Below, one piece after another: positions 1 through 6,853 of a stretch of DNA of 24,109 nt. The notes beneath the pieces were generated by a model. It made no database searches and had not been told where the DNA came from. It worked only from the letters and a program-made list of their open reading frames with translations. The position numbers were made by a program, and so were the translations under genes. How positions within the stretch are numbered: position 1 is the first letter of the stretch; each line of letters begins with the position of its first letter. Source of the DNA: DAHUYF01 sp052143095 (GTDB lineage: Bacteria; Pseudomonadota; Alphaproteobacteria; ATCC43930; CGMCC-115725); assembly GCA_052143095.1 (NCBI GenBank), contig JBKQTR010000101.1, positions 1 through 24,109 on the forward strand, written 5' to 3'.

Positions 1-159
1 GCCCGGCTCAAGACGGTGCCGCTGCGGCAATTCCCGGTCGGCCGCGAATTCAACCGGCGCATGAAGAAGGCGTTCGACGAGCACGGCATCGAGATGCCGG
101 CGGGGAACCAGACGCACTATCTGGAGCCGCCGCCGCCGGCCCCTGCCGCCTCAGGCTGA
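1..159 (+). CDS. MscS-family mechanosensitive channel, C-terminal end (partial)
   Basis: The reading frame is open from the first base and ends at TGA 157-159, giving the last 52 residues of a protein whose start lies outside the window. The segment KTVPLRQFPVGREFNRRMKK followed by AFDEHGIEMP resembles the cytoplasmic C-terminal part of small-conductance mechanosensitive channels (MscS/YggB type), where the equivalent stretch precedes a short tail. Here the tail is proline-rich. MscS proteins are inner-membrane channels that open on hypo-osmotic shock; the membrane part is not in the window. The gene converges on recX and their 3' ends overlap by 43 bases. Family assignment rests on about 40 residues. 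Confidence 0.72.
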   Translation, partial: ARLKTVPLRQFPVGREFNRRMKKAFDEHGIEMPAGNQTHYLEPPPPAPAASG

Positions 160-725
160 TCCTCGCCGCGCTCCAGCGCCGACAGCGCCGCCTCGTCGCC
201 GAGCCCGAGCACGCGCCGCGCCAGATCGAGGCCGAAGCCGGCGCGCGCCAGCGCGGCGAGGTCCTTCTGCCGATGGGCCGCGCGCTCATGCGCGGCGCGC
301 AGCGGGCCGAGCCGGCGGCGGCGCACCAGGGCGCAGGCGGCGGCAAGCTCGCTCTCGCCCGCCTCGGCCCCCAGCGTCTGGTCGATGAGCTCGCCGGCGA
401 CACCTTTCAGCGCGAGCTTGCCGCGGATGGCATAGCGCGAGGTGCCGCGGCGGCGCAGGCTTGCCGCCCTCTGCGCGGCATAGGCGCGGTCGTCGAGCAG
501 CCCGGCGCCGAGATACCGCGCGATGAGCGCGTCGACCATCCGCTCGCCCGCAGCGGCGTCGGTGCCATGCGCCCGCGCCGAGCGCGTCACCTTGCGCATC
601 AGCACGCGCTTGAGGTTGCCGCTGGAGCTGGCGAAGCGCTCGAGATAATGCAGCGCCGCGCGCTCGAGATAGGCTTGTGTAGCCGGCTTCGGGCCGCGGC
701 GGGACTTGGGCGGTGGGCGTGTCAT
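117..725 (-). CDS. recX: Regulatory protein RecX
   Basis: This encodes a 202-residue basic, helix-rich protein starting at ATG 725. It carries RecX features: ERAALHYLERFASSSGNLKR near residues 20-40, GLLDDRAYAAQRAASLRRRG near 75-95, and the GTSRYAIRGKLALKGV helix. RecX proteins bind RecA filaments and limit recombinase activity. The length is slightly above the usual 150-190 residues because of a basic N-terminal extension and a glycine-rich tail. It converges with the upstream channel gene and overlaps its 3' end. recA is not in the window. Recognition is by family pattern. Confidence 0.85.
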   Translation of the reverse strand: MTRPPPKSRRGPKPATQAYLERAALHYLERFASSSGNLKRVLMRKVTRSARAHGTDAAAGERMVDALIARYLGAGLLDDRAYAAQRAASLRRRGTSRYAIRGKLALKGVAGELIDQTLGAEAGESELAAACALVRRRRLGPLRAAHERAAHRQKDLAALARAGFGLDLARRVLGLGDEAALSALERGEDQPEAAGAGGGGSR

Positions 726-887
726 GGCGGCGATCTTAGGGGGTTGCGTCGGCGCTTTGCCACTTTCACCTGCGGCGTCGCCCCAGGCGGCGCCGGCGCA
801 CGGCGAGAGACCGGGCCTGCCTGCCTTGATCCCTCGGTGTGCCGCCGCCTAAGCTCCACGGTGCAATAAAGGAGTGTTCCCCTCTCC

Positions 888-1688
888 ATGCCCGAGCTTG
901 CCCCGCGCCTGCGCCATTTCGGCGCCGTCAATTGGCTGGGATTCTGGACGCTTTATCTGCGCGAGGTGCGGCGCTTCCTCAAAGTGTCGATGCAGACCGT
1001 GGCGGCGCCGGTGGTGACCACCTTGCTCTTTCTCGCCATCTTCCTGCTGGCGCTGGGCGGGCAGCAGCGGCATATCGGCGACATCTCCTATGCCGAGTTC
1101 CTGGCGCCCGGCCTCATCATGATGGCGATGGTGCAGAACGCCTTCGCCAACACCTCCTCTTCGCTGATGATCGCCAAGGTGCAGGGCAACATCGTCGATG
1201 TGCTGATGCCGCCCTTGAGCCCGGCCGAGCTCACCTGGGGCTTCGCGCTCGGCGGCGTGACGCGCGGCGTGCTGGTGGGCGTGGTGGTGGCGGGAGCGAT
1301 GGCGCTGTTCGTGCCGCTTCATCTCTACGATCCCGCCTTCATCCTGTTCCATGCCTTCGCCGCCTCGCTGCTGCTGTCGCTGCTGGGGCTGTTGGGCGGC
1401 ATCTGGGCCGACAAGTTCGACCACATCGCCGCCGTCACCAATTTCATCATCACGCCGCTCTCCTTCCTCTCCGGCACCTTCTATTCGATCGAGCGGCTGC
1501 CTGCGCCCTGGCACGGGGTGGCGCTGGCGAACCCGTTCTTCTACATGATCGACGGGTTCCGCTACGGCTTCACCGGCCACGCCGACGGACCGGTCTGGAC
1601 CGGCGCCGCGGTCATGCTCGCCGTCAACCTGGCGCTGCTGGCGTTGTGTCACGTGCTGATCGCGCGCGGCTACAAGCTCAAGGCGTGA
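888..1688 (+). CDS. ABC-2 type transporter permease
   Basis: This 266-residue protein has about six hydrophobic segments (around residues 40-60, 75-95, 115-150, 165-185, 195-215 and 235-260) and the layout of ABC-2 permeases of the YadH/NodJ group. Typical segments are FLAPGLIMMAMVQNAFANTS and, near the C-terminus, ANPFFYMIDGFRYGFTG. Such proteins form the membrane channel of an exporter with a separate ATPase. No ATPase gene is seen on either side, so the partner is unknown. AAGGAG at about 868-873 lies 14 bases from the ATG, a long but usable spacing. This is the last clearly chromosomal gene at the left. Confidence 0.88.
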   Translation: MPELAPRLRHFGAVNWLGFWTLYLREVRRFLKVSMQTVAAPVVTTLLFLAIFLLALGGQQRHIGDISYAEFLAPGLIMMAMVQNAFANTSSSLMIAKVQGNIVDVLMPPLSPAELTWGFALGGVTRGVLVGVVVAGAMALFVPLHLYDPAFILFHAFAASLLLSLLGLLGGIWADKFDHIAAVTNFIITPLSFLSGTFYSIERLPAPWHGVALANPFFYMIDGFRYGFTGHADGPVWTGAAVMLAVNLALLALCHVLIARGYKLKA

Positions 1689-1722
1689 GGCCGGAGCTCC
1701 GGGCGGGCGACTTATCCCAAGA

Positions 1723-1751
1723 TTGACAGGTGGATATCGCCTCCGCATACT
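1723..1751 (+). promoter_or_regulatory. Sigma70-type promoter without an obvious gene
   Basis: A consensus -35 box TTGACA (1723-1728) is separated by 17 bases from CATACT (1746-1751, four of six matches to TATAAT). Transcription would start near 1758, inside a relatively AT-rich patch holding an imperfect dyad (CCAGA 1754-1758, TCTGG 1785-1789). The next well-supported gene starts at 2117, leaving a leader of about 360 bases. It could drive the 2117-3380 pair or a small RNA. Confidence 0.4.
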
Positions 1752-1927
1752 TGCCAGAAAATAACAAGCGAATTCAATAATTTGTCTGGTAGCGCTCGCC
1801 AGCCGCCTACGCCCCGGCCTACGCCTTGGCGGCGGATTTGGGCGGCCCGCCGCGGACGAAAGCGGATGCTTGGCGCCATGTAAGACGGCGCTCGGCCCGG
1901 CTGTAACGCCGCCGGCGGTCGAGGGCG

Positions 1928-2110
1928 GTGACGCGCGCCGGCGCCGGGCGGCAATGTGGAGAAGATCAGGGCACGACCCTCGTTCCACCTTTCGAGTTTG
2001 ATCGCATCGAAATATGGGCGCCAGCGCTGCGCGTGGCGCTCGAGTCGCTCTTGACTAGAGCCGTCGACACGATCATTTTGGAGCTAGAGAACAAACATAG
2101 TACATGGTAG
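1928..2110 (+). CDS. Possible small protein of unknown function
   Basis: A GTG-started frame of 60 residues ends at TAG 2108-2110, seven bases before the next gene. The second half (FEFDRIEIWAPALRVALESL and what follows) looks like a helical protein, while the first 15 residues look like read-through of GC-rich DNA. There is no convincing ribosome binding site, and no family is recognised. It is listed because it would otherwise be lost; it may be chance. Confidence 0.22.
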   Translation: MTRAGAGRQCGEDQGTTLVPPFEFDRIEIWAPALRVALESLLTRAVDTIILELENKHSTW

Positions 2111-2116
2111 GCTATC

Positions 2117-2497
2117 ATGCTCCAGAATTTTGATGTGATACGTGAGGCCCACGCCTTCGATGTCGAGGCCGCCACGATCCTAGCCGGCTACCAGGGCCGC
2201 CAGCGGGTGCTGGTCATCCTCAGCCGGGAGACCGTCGACGACCTATTTCCCGCAAGGAGGCTGACGCGCGACCAGCGCATCCTGCTTGCGGACCGCCATA
2301 GGGACGCGCTCAATCGCATCGCCAGCGCGAAGCTCGTCGCCGGCCAGCACGCCACCTACAGCCAGTTCGGCACCACCCTGCCGCTGGTCCATGTCACGCG
2401 CGACGACATCGCCCGGAGCGGCGAGCCGTTCAGCGGCAGCGTGCTCGACATCGCGGCCGGCGCCGGCTTCGCAGGCGCAGACGGCAGGGTGCGGTGA
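2117..2497 (+). CDS. Hypothetical protein, 126 residues
   Basis: The gene starts at ATG 2117, preceded by a weak GGTAGG. It encodes a soluble protein with alternating hydrophobic segments such as QRVLVILSRETVDDLF and TLPLVHVTRDDIA, suggesting an alpha/beta fold, and an Ala/Gly-rich tail. No signal peptide, membrane segment or metal site is visible. I do not recognise the family. A larger unknown gene begins 14 bases downstream on the same strand, so the two are probably co-transcribed. Confidence 0.6.
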   Translation: MLQNFDVIREAHAFDVEAATILAGYQGRQRVLVILSRETVDDLFPARRLTRDQRILLADRHRDALNRIASAKLVAGQHATYSQFGTTLPLVHVTRDDIARSGEPFSGSVLDIAAGAGFAGADGRVR

Positions 2498-2510
2498 CGC
2501 GGTACGGCCG

Positions 2511-3380
2511 GTGGTCTCGTCCAGCAGCAAGTTCAACGAAGGGAAGGCCGTCGATGCTGTGATTCGGCTCATCGAGGCGCGAGAAGGGTGCCGCCGCGGA
2601 GACGACGGCCGATCGCCGGAGGCGGAGCGGCATCCTGCGCCGGTGGAGTTCGTCTGCACCATCGGCGGCAGGCTGTGCGCGTTCGAGCATACCGGCATCG
2701 AGCCGTTCCCTGGTCAGATCGAGGAAGCGGAACACGCCCACCGGCTCTTCGGCCCGATAGCCGACCGGCTCGCTGGCGCGTTGCCGACCGAGGAGTCGAT
2801 CCAGCTTCACGTCCCGGTCGGCGCGACCGTCGGCCTCAAGCGCAGGCAAGTCACCAAGATCCAAGATGCGCTCACGACTTGGATTCGCGAGACCGCGCTG
2901 ACCTTGCCGATCGCGCCCTCCGGCCGGTACATCACGCCGGTGAAGAAGGTGATGCTCCCCGAAGTTCCGTTTCCCGTCTCGCTTCACCGCATGGCGGCGG
3001 CGTCGCCCGCCCTGCGGGGACGCTTCGACGTCATGCACGTCGCGCCGGATGACACGGAGGCGGCTAGGGTGGACCGCATCCGCAAGGCGTGCGACGACAA
3101 ATTTCCGAAGCTAGCGGCGTGGAGGGGAGACGCGCGCACCATCCTGGTGCTTGAGAACGGCGACATCCAGCTCTCGAACGCGCAGCGCGTGTACGAGGCA
3201 CTTGTGCTGGCAGAGGAAGGCCGAGCCGATCGGCCGGACGAAGTCTACCTGGTCGACGCAGCGATCGAGAATCCCTGGTGGGTCACTTGCCTGCGCCGCG
3301 AGGGCAAGACCTACTACGACGAGGGCGAGCGCTTCGCCGAGATCGATCCGGCTACGCTGGTGTCGCTGACGCATCGGTAG
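2511..3380 (+). CDS. Hypothetical protein, 289 residues
   Basis: The frame is open further upstream, but the protein-like part begins at GTG 2511, just after the previous gene ends, so that start was chosen. Recognisable stretches include KFNEGKAVDAVIRLIEAREG at the N-terminus, FPKLAAWRGDARTILVLENG near the middle, and AAIENPWWVTCLRREGKTYY near the C-terminus. The late part (RTILVLENGDIQLSNAQRVY, then DEVYLVDAA) resembles an alpha/beta nuclease-like or sensor domain, but I cannot name one. The protein is soluble with no signal peptide. It is probably in an operon with the gene at 2117. Confidence 0.65.
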   Translation: MVSSSSKFNEGKAVDAVIRLIEAREGCRRGDDGRSPEAERHPAPVEFVCTIGGRLCAFEHTGIEPFPGQIEEAEHAHRLFGPIADRLAGALPTEESIQLHVPVGATVGLKRRQVTKIQDALTTWIRETALTLPIAPSGRYITPVKKVMLPEVPFPVSLHRMAAASPALRGRFDVMHVAPDDTEAARVDRIRKACDDKFPKLAAWRGDARTILVLENGDIQLSNAQRVYEALVLAEEGRADRPDEVYLVDAAIENPWWVTCLRREGKTYYDEGERFAEIDPATLVSLTHR

Positions 3381-3688
3381 GGTCCAGCGGCCGGCTGCGC
3401 GAGGCGGCGCAGAAGGTGTGCGACAGGATGAGGGAGCTGTGCGGGATGATCTGGGCGGCCGGGACATAAGGCGGCCTCGGCATGCGGTTTGGTGGGGTAT
3501 GGCAGGGGGATAAAAGGAAGGGCCGGCGTTCGGTGCGGGGATGTCTGGCGGGCGCGACGCGTAGCACTAGCATCGCGCATTCGCTGACTTCGGTCTGACT
3601 CGGGAGGATCGCTTGAGAGCAGCCAGCATCATGGTCGCCGGCTTCGCGGCGCGCCGAGGCGGCAGAGTGTCATGGCGCGCTGGCGCCT
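3381..3688. other. Intergenic stretch with no supported gene
   Basis: Short open frames occur on both strands between the unknown plus-strand gene and the minus-strand zinc-ribbon gene, but none has a ribosome binding site, family resemblance or codon bias that sets it apart. No tRNA, terminator with a T tract or clear repeat was found here. Confidence 0.4.
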
Positions 3689-3970
3689 TCATGAGGTGCC
3701 GCGGCTCGGCGGGATGATGACGATCGAGGTATTGCGGCCGCCGCAGTAGGGGCAGGTCAGGGGCCGCATGCGCACCACCGGGCTGCCGTGCCCCCGCTCG
3801 GCGATCAGCGCCGGAAGATAGACCTTCCACGCCGATGGCGCCCGGTGCTGCCACGGGATGTCTTTTCGGTAAAGCTGGGCGCAATCGGCGCAGGAGCCGT
3901 GAAGCTCGATGCCGTTGTCGAGCAGATTTCCGATCGTGCTGGCCTGGTGTGGCAGGGACGACCTGGGCAT
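3689..3970 (-). CDS. Small zinc-ribbon protein
   Basis: The longer open frame was trimmed to ATG 3970, giving 93 residues. Two CxxC pairs are present: Cys27 and Cys30 (GSCADC) and Cys73 and Cys76 (LTCPYCGGRNTSIVI). Their spacing and the CPYCGG knuckle fit a zinc ribbon, as in many small proteobacterial proteins that may bind nucleic acid or protein. A GAGG lies upstream of the ATG. The gene is divergent from the small plus-strand gene at 4073. No specific function is claimed. Confidence 0.68.
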   Translation of the reverse strand: MPRSSLPHQASTIGNLLDNGIELHGSCADCAQLYRKDIPWQHRAPSAWKVYLPALIAERGHGSPVVRMRPLTCPYCGGRNTSIVIIPPSRGTS

Positions 3971-4072
3971 GGCGACCTCGCTGTCGCCCCCGACAGCCCG
4001 TAGATGAGCGAGTCGACGGCCGCGCGTCAAGCCCGGCTTGTCGCGGGCGATCGAGCCGCGCGATAGTGGTGC

Positions 4073-4363
4073 ATGGTCTTCCGCGACCCCGCGTTGCTCG
4101 AATGGCTCTCCGACCTCGATCCTGAGACCGAGCTGGTGGCGCGTCTCGCCATCCGCGGCCTTGGCCAACGCTTCCGCGGCGGATCTGAATGGGGTCAGCG
4201 CATAGACCAGCTTATGGCGCAGCTCGAGCTGGACGAGGATCGGCTGGCCGGCATCCTGGCGCGCGCGGCGAAGATGGGGGAGAAGCTGGCGCGCGATGCC
4301 ACGCCGCCAGGCACCGGCGGGCGCGCTCGATCGGCTCGAGGACGAAGCCGCCGGCGGCGATGA
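4073..4363 (+). CDS. Small hypothetical protein, 96 residues
   Basis: Starting at ATG 4073, the first 75 residues look like a compact helical protein (MVFRDPALLEWLSDLDPETE, then EWGQRIDQLMAQLELDEDRL), followed by a basic Arg-rich tail that may be low complexity. The ribosome binding site is weak. It is divergent from the zinc-ribbon gene across a 102-base gap. Its stop overlaps an ATG (ATGA at 4360-4363) opening a further 72-codon frame to 4578; that frame is Pro/Ala/Gly-rich and runs through the terminator-like hairpin at 4512-4532, so it is not called as a gene. Confidence 0.5.
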   Translation: MVFRDPALLEWLSDLDPETELVARLAIRGLGQRFRGGSEWGQRIDQLMAQLELDEDRLAGILARAAKMGEKLARDATPPGTGGRARSARGRSRRRR

Positions 4364-4865
4364 GCGGCGCAATGTCCGGCGAGATCGCCGCGGGCGATCA
4401 GCCGCCGACAGCGGACGCGGCTGGCGCGCACCTCCGGCATCCCTCCGGCGGGCCGGGCGAGCCCGCGCTCGCGCGCCCTGCGCCGCCGTATGCGAGCGCC
4501 GGACAAGAAAAGCCCCGCCGCGAGGGCGGGGCGAGTCCTAGGGATGACCGGCCACGCGAGATGGCCGACATGCCTTAGAAACATGGCACGGCCGGGATCG
4601 GTTCCTGACGAGGCGCCTTCGCTTAGTCGAGCCACGCCGATCTGGTCGCGCTCGTGCCCGACGACCGGCGAAGAATCGGGCGCCAGGCCGGTTCTAGCGC
4701 AGCGATTTCCGGGAACGTCAGTGGAACGTCGGCCGGCGCTAGGCGCGCTGCTCCGGCGCGGCTCTGGCGCCCCAGCGCCGCGGCCCGAGATGGCGCCGGT
4801 GACGCGAAAAATCCCCGCATCCGAGCTTAAGCGAACGTCAACCATTCGCGGTGATCATCGCGGCC
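4364..4865. other. Gene-poor stretch
   Basis: It holds a 72-codon plus-strand frame (4360-4578) coupled to the preceding gene, and a 65-codon minus-strand frame (4623-4820). Neither has a family match or good ribosome binding site, and both are biased in composition. The one firm element is the minus-oriented terminator at 4512-4532. Confidence 0.35.
4505..4532 (-). terminator. Rho-independent terminator (minus strand)
   Basis: Arms GCCCCGCC (4512-4519) and GGCGGGGC (4525-4532) form an 8-bp stem with a 5-base loop. On the minus strand it is followed by TTTTCTTGTC, the expected T-rich tail. There is no comparable tail on the plus strand, so it should end minus-strand transcripts, yet no convincing minus-strand gene lies just upstream of it. 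Confidence 0.6.
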
Positions 4866-5084
4866 ATGGATGACGCCCCCGAATACGACGGGTTCTACAG
4901 CTCGCCGGCCGTGATCGACATCCTGCGGCAGCTCCATGAACGGGACGCGCTTCGTGACCGGCCGCGGGTACGCCCACTGACCGATGTCAGCACGCACAGC
5001 CACGCGCCGCAACCTGAGTGTGTCTGCCACGACTGTCGCGGCTGGCGCGCGAGATCTGGATACCCCGAGCCCGCGCCTGGCTGA
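4866..5084 (+). CDS. Small hypothetical protein with Cys motif
   Basis: ATG 4866 gives 72 residues; a GTG at 4851 would add five. The N-terminus (MDDAPEYDGFYSSPAVIDIL, then RQLHERDALRD) looks like a real helical protein. The C-terminus carries ECVCHDCRGW, a possible metal-binding CxCxxC, near His residues. The family is not recognised. It converges on the minus-strand tail operon that ends at 5288. Confidence 0.45.
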   Translation: MDDAPEYDGFYSSPAVIDILRQLHERDALRDRPRVRPLTDVSTHSHAPQPECVCHDCRGWRARSGYPEPAPG

Positions 5085-5287
5085 GGCGCAAGGCACTAGC
5101 TGCGGCGCCCACGAAGGAACCCGCCCAAGCGTCTAGAGTTCAAGCCGCGCCTCGCCGAGCTATTCGCACTCCAGCACGATCGACCGCAAGGATCACGGTC
5201 TAGGGCGCGTTCTTGAGGCGGAAATCGCCTAGGTGGTTATCGCCTACGCCGCGCTCCCCTGTCGGCCCAGCTCGCCGGCGCATACAG

Positions 5288-6853
5288 TCAGCCGCCGTAC
5301 ACGCCGCCCGGGCTCATCTCCGCCAGCGCCGGCGCATCGGTGCCGTTGCCGCGCGCGATGCGATTGATGAACCCGGTCCCGCGCTCGAGTTCCAGAGTCG
5401 AGGTCCAGGTTCGGAACGGCAGAATCTCGTGAACCACGCGCGTGATGTATGCTGTCTGGGTGAACCCGGCGGAGACCTTTCCGCCGCTGTTTTGCAGGCC
5501 GCGGAGCAGCTTCACATAGGATCCGGCCGTGACATCAGGGCGTCCGCGGATGCGCATGGTGCCGGACTCGAAAACGATATTGTCTTGGTTTTGTAGAATG
5601 AGCTGTTGGACTTTTGCATTCACCTGCGCCAGCGCAATGGCGCGGCCGGCGTCATATGCTGCCTCTTTCTGGTTGTCGAAGCGCGGGCCTTGCCGCGAGA
5701 CGCAGCGAAGCATGCGAAAACCATAGAAATCTGGCGAGGAATTCGCGTTCCCGACGATGTTCTCGGACGAGAGAGTGGCGAAGCCGTATTGCAGGGCCGC
5801 GCCCTGGCCGGTCGCCTGTAGCCATTCGGAATCGACCCAGACAAAATTGAAGATTTTCGAGTCATCGCGCTGCACGCGCCTCCCGACAAGCTCGGTGTCG
5901 AGCACGGTCGTCGTCGGCGGGATGATCGGGATGCCGTCGGCGTTGGCGGCGACGCCATTGGTGTACGGCGCATTGATGAACTGGCCGTCGACATTCATGA
6001 GGGGCGCCGGTCGATAGATCAGGTACGGGCCGGACTCGAAATCTTGAACGAATAGCTCGTTCCACTCTGGCACGTCCCCGTAGCTGCGCAGCAGCCCATC
6101 GAGGTTATTGCCGCTCCAGCGCGCATCGATGCCGGTCAAGAACACGGTGCCGCCCTGAACGAGCGCCTGTGCGGTCAACTGCATGACTGGCGAGGGCGCG
6201 AAGTTCCCGGTGGCGGCGATCGTCGACGCTTCGCCTGTCGCCTGCATGGTGGCGATGAACGGCGAAACGATATTGTTGACGCACAGCTCGACGAAGCTCG
6301 ACGCGTCCATCGACCCGTCGGCGCCGTTGCCCCATCTGCTGAAAAACGTGAACGCGTTTTGGATGTACTTCGCCTCGGTCGCGCCCGGGTACAGATTGGA
6401 GCGGATGATGTCCAAGATGAATCCATAGTCGCCGCCCTCGATGATGACGACGCGCTGCGGTCCGGCGTCGGTCATGCTCTCGTCGCTGGCGATGACGCGG
6501 ACGAAGCCGCGCATGAGGAGCGGGAGCGAGTAGGGCGAGTTTCCAGCGGTCGCAACCGTACTCCTCGCGGCGCGGATCTCTATGATGTCGAGCGGTTCGA
6601 TCAGACCGTAAGCGGTCTCCAGCTCGCCATCCGCGAAGCCGGCGGTGAGCACGATCTGGAACGTGCCCATGGTCTCTCTGCACGATTTGGAGACGACGAT
6701 GCTCCCGGTATCGGAGAGAAGTGGCGTCAGGTCGACGACGCGCTGGGTTCCGGTGTACCGCTGCGATGCCGCCACACTGCCGCCGGCGCTCGCGCGGCCG
6801 ATGTTCTTGCGGAGCGTCAACGATACGCTTGGGTTATAGACGCTGACGGTCAT
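5288..6853 (-). CDS. Phage baseplate hub-like tail protein
   Basis: Start ATG 6853 overlaps the stop of the tape-measure gene (ATGA 6850-6853), giving 521 residues. The position directly after the tape measure, the length, and the beta-rich sequence fit tail hub proteins of the gp27/late-control D type, which join the tail tube to the puncturing device. Telling segments are an N-terminal beta region (VVDLTPLLSDTGSIVVSKSC), GGDYGFILDIIRSNLY near 155-170, and a C-terminal RTWTSTLELERGTGFINR. It is the last gene of the operon; no terminator is clear after it. Assignment is by context and general pattern. Confidence 0.65.
   Translation of the reverse strand: MTVSVYNPSVSLTLRKNIGRASAGGSVAASQRYTGTQRVVDLTPLLSDTGSIVVSKSCRETMGTFQIVLTAGFADGELETAYGLIEPLDIIEIRAARSTVATAGNSPYSLPLLMRGFVRVIASDESMTDAGPQRVVIIEGGDYGFILDIIRSNLYPGATEAKYIQNAFTFFSRWGNGADGSMDASSFVELCVNNIVSPFIATMQATGEASTIAATGNFAPSPVMQLTAQALVQGGTVFLTGIDARWSGNNLDGLLRSYGDVPEWNELFVQDFESGPYLIYRPAPLMNVDGQFINAPYTNGVAANADGIPIIPPTTTVLDTELVGRRVQRDDSKIFNFVWVDSEWLQATGQGAALQYGFATLSSENIVGNANSSPDFYGFRMLRCVSRQGPRFDNQKEAAYDAGRAIALAQVNAKVQQLILQNQDNIVFESGTMRIRGRPDVTAGSYVKLLRGLQNSGGKVSAGFTQTAYITRVVHEILPFRTWTSTLELERGTGFINRIARGNGTDAPALAEMSPGGVYGG

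Noticed and set aside
849..1988. Long minus-strand frame of 379 codons opposite the ABC permease
   Set aside because: It is antisense to a clear membrane protein, rich in His/Arg/Gln repeats as expected from complementing Ala/Leu-rich codons, and has no family match.
2051..2079. TTGACT as a promoter for the 2117 gene
   Set aside because: At 16-18 base spacing only poor -10 matches such as CATTTT are present.
4195..4845. 216-codon minus-strand frame
   Set aside because: It runs antisense to the plausible 4073 gene and through the terminator hairpin, with Arg/Ala/Pro-biased sequence and no ribosome binding site.
5224..5246. ATCGCCTA direct repeat as a phage attachment site
   Set aside because: The copies are only a few bases apart and no distant partner or tRNA gene was found in the window.
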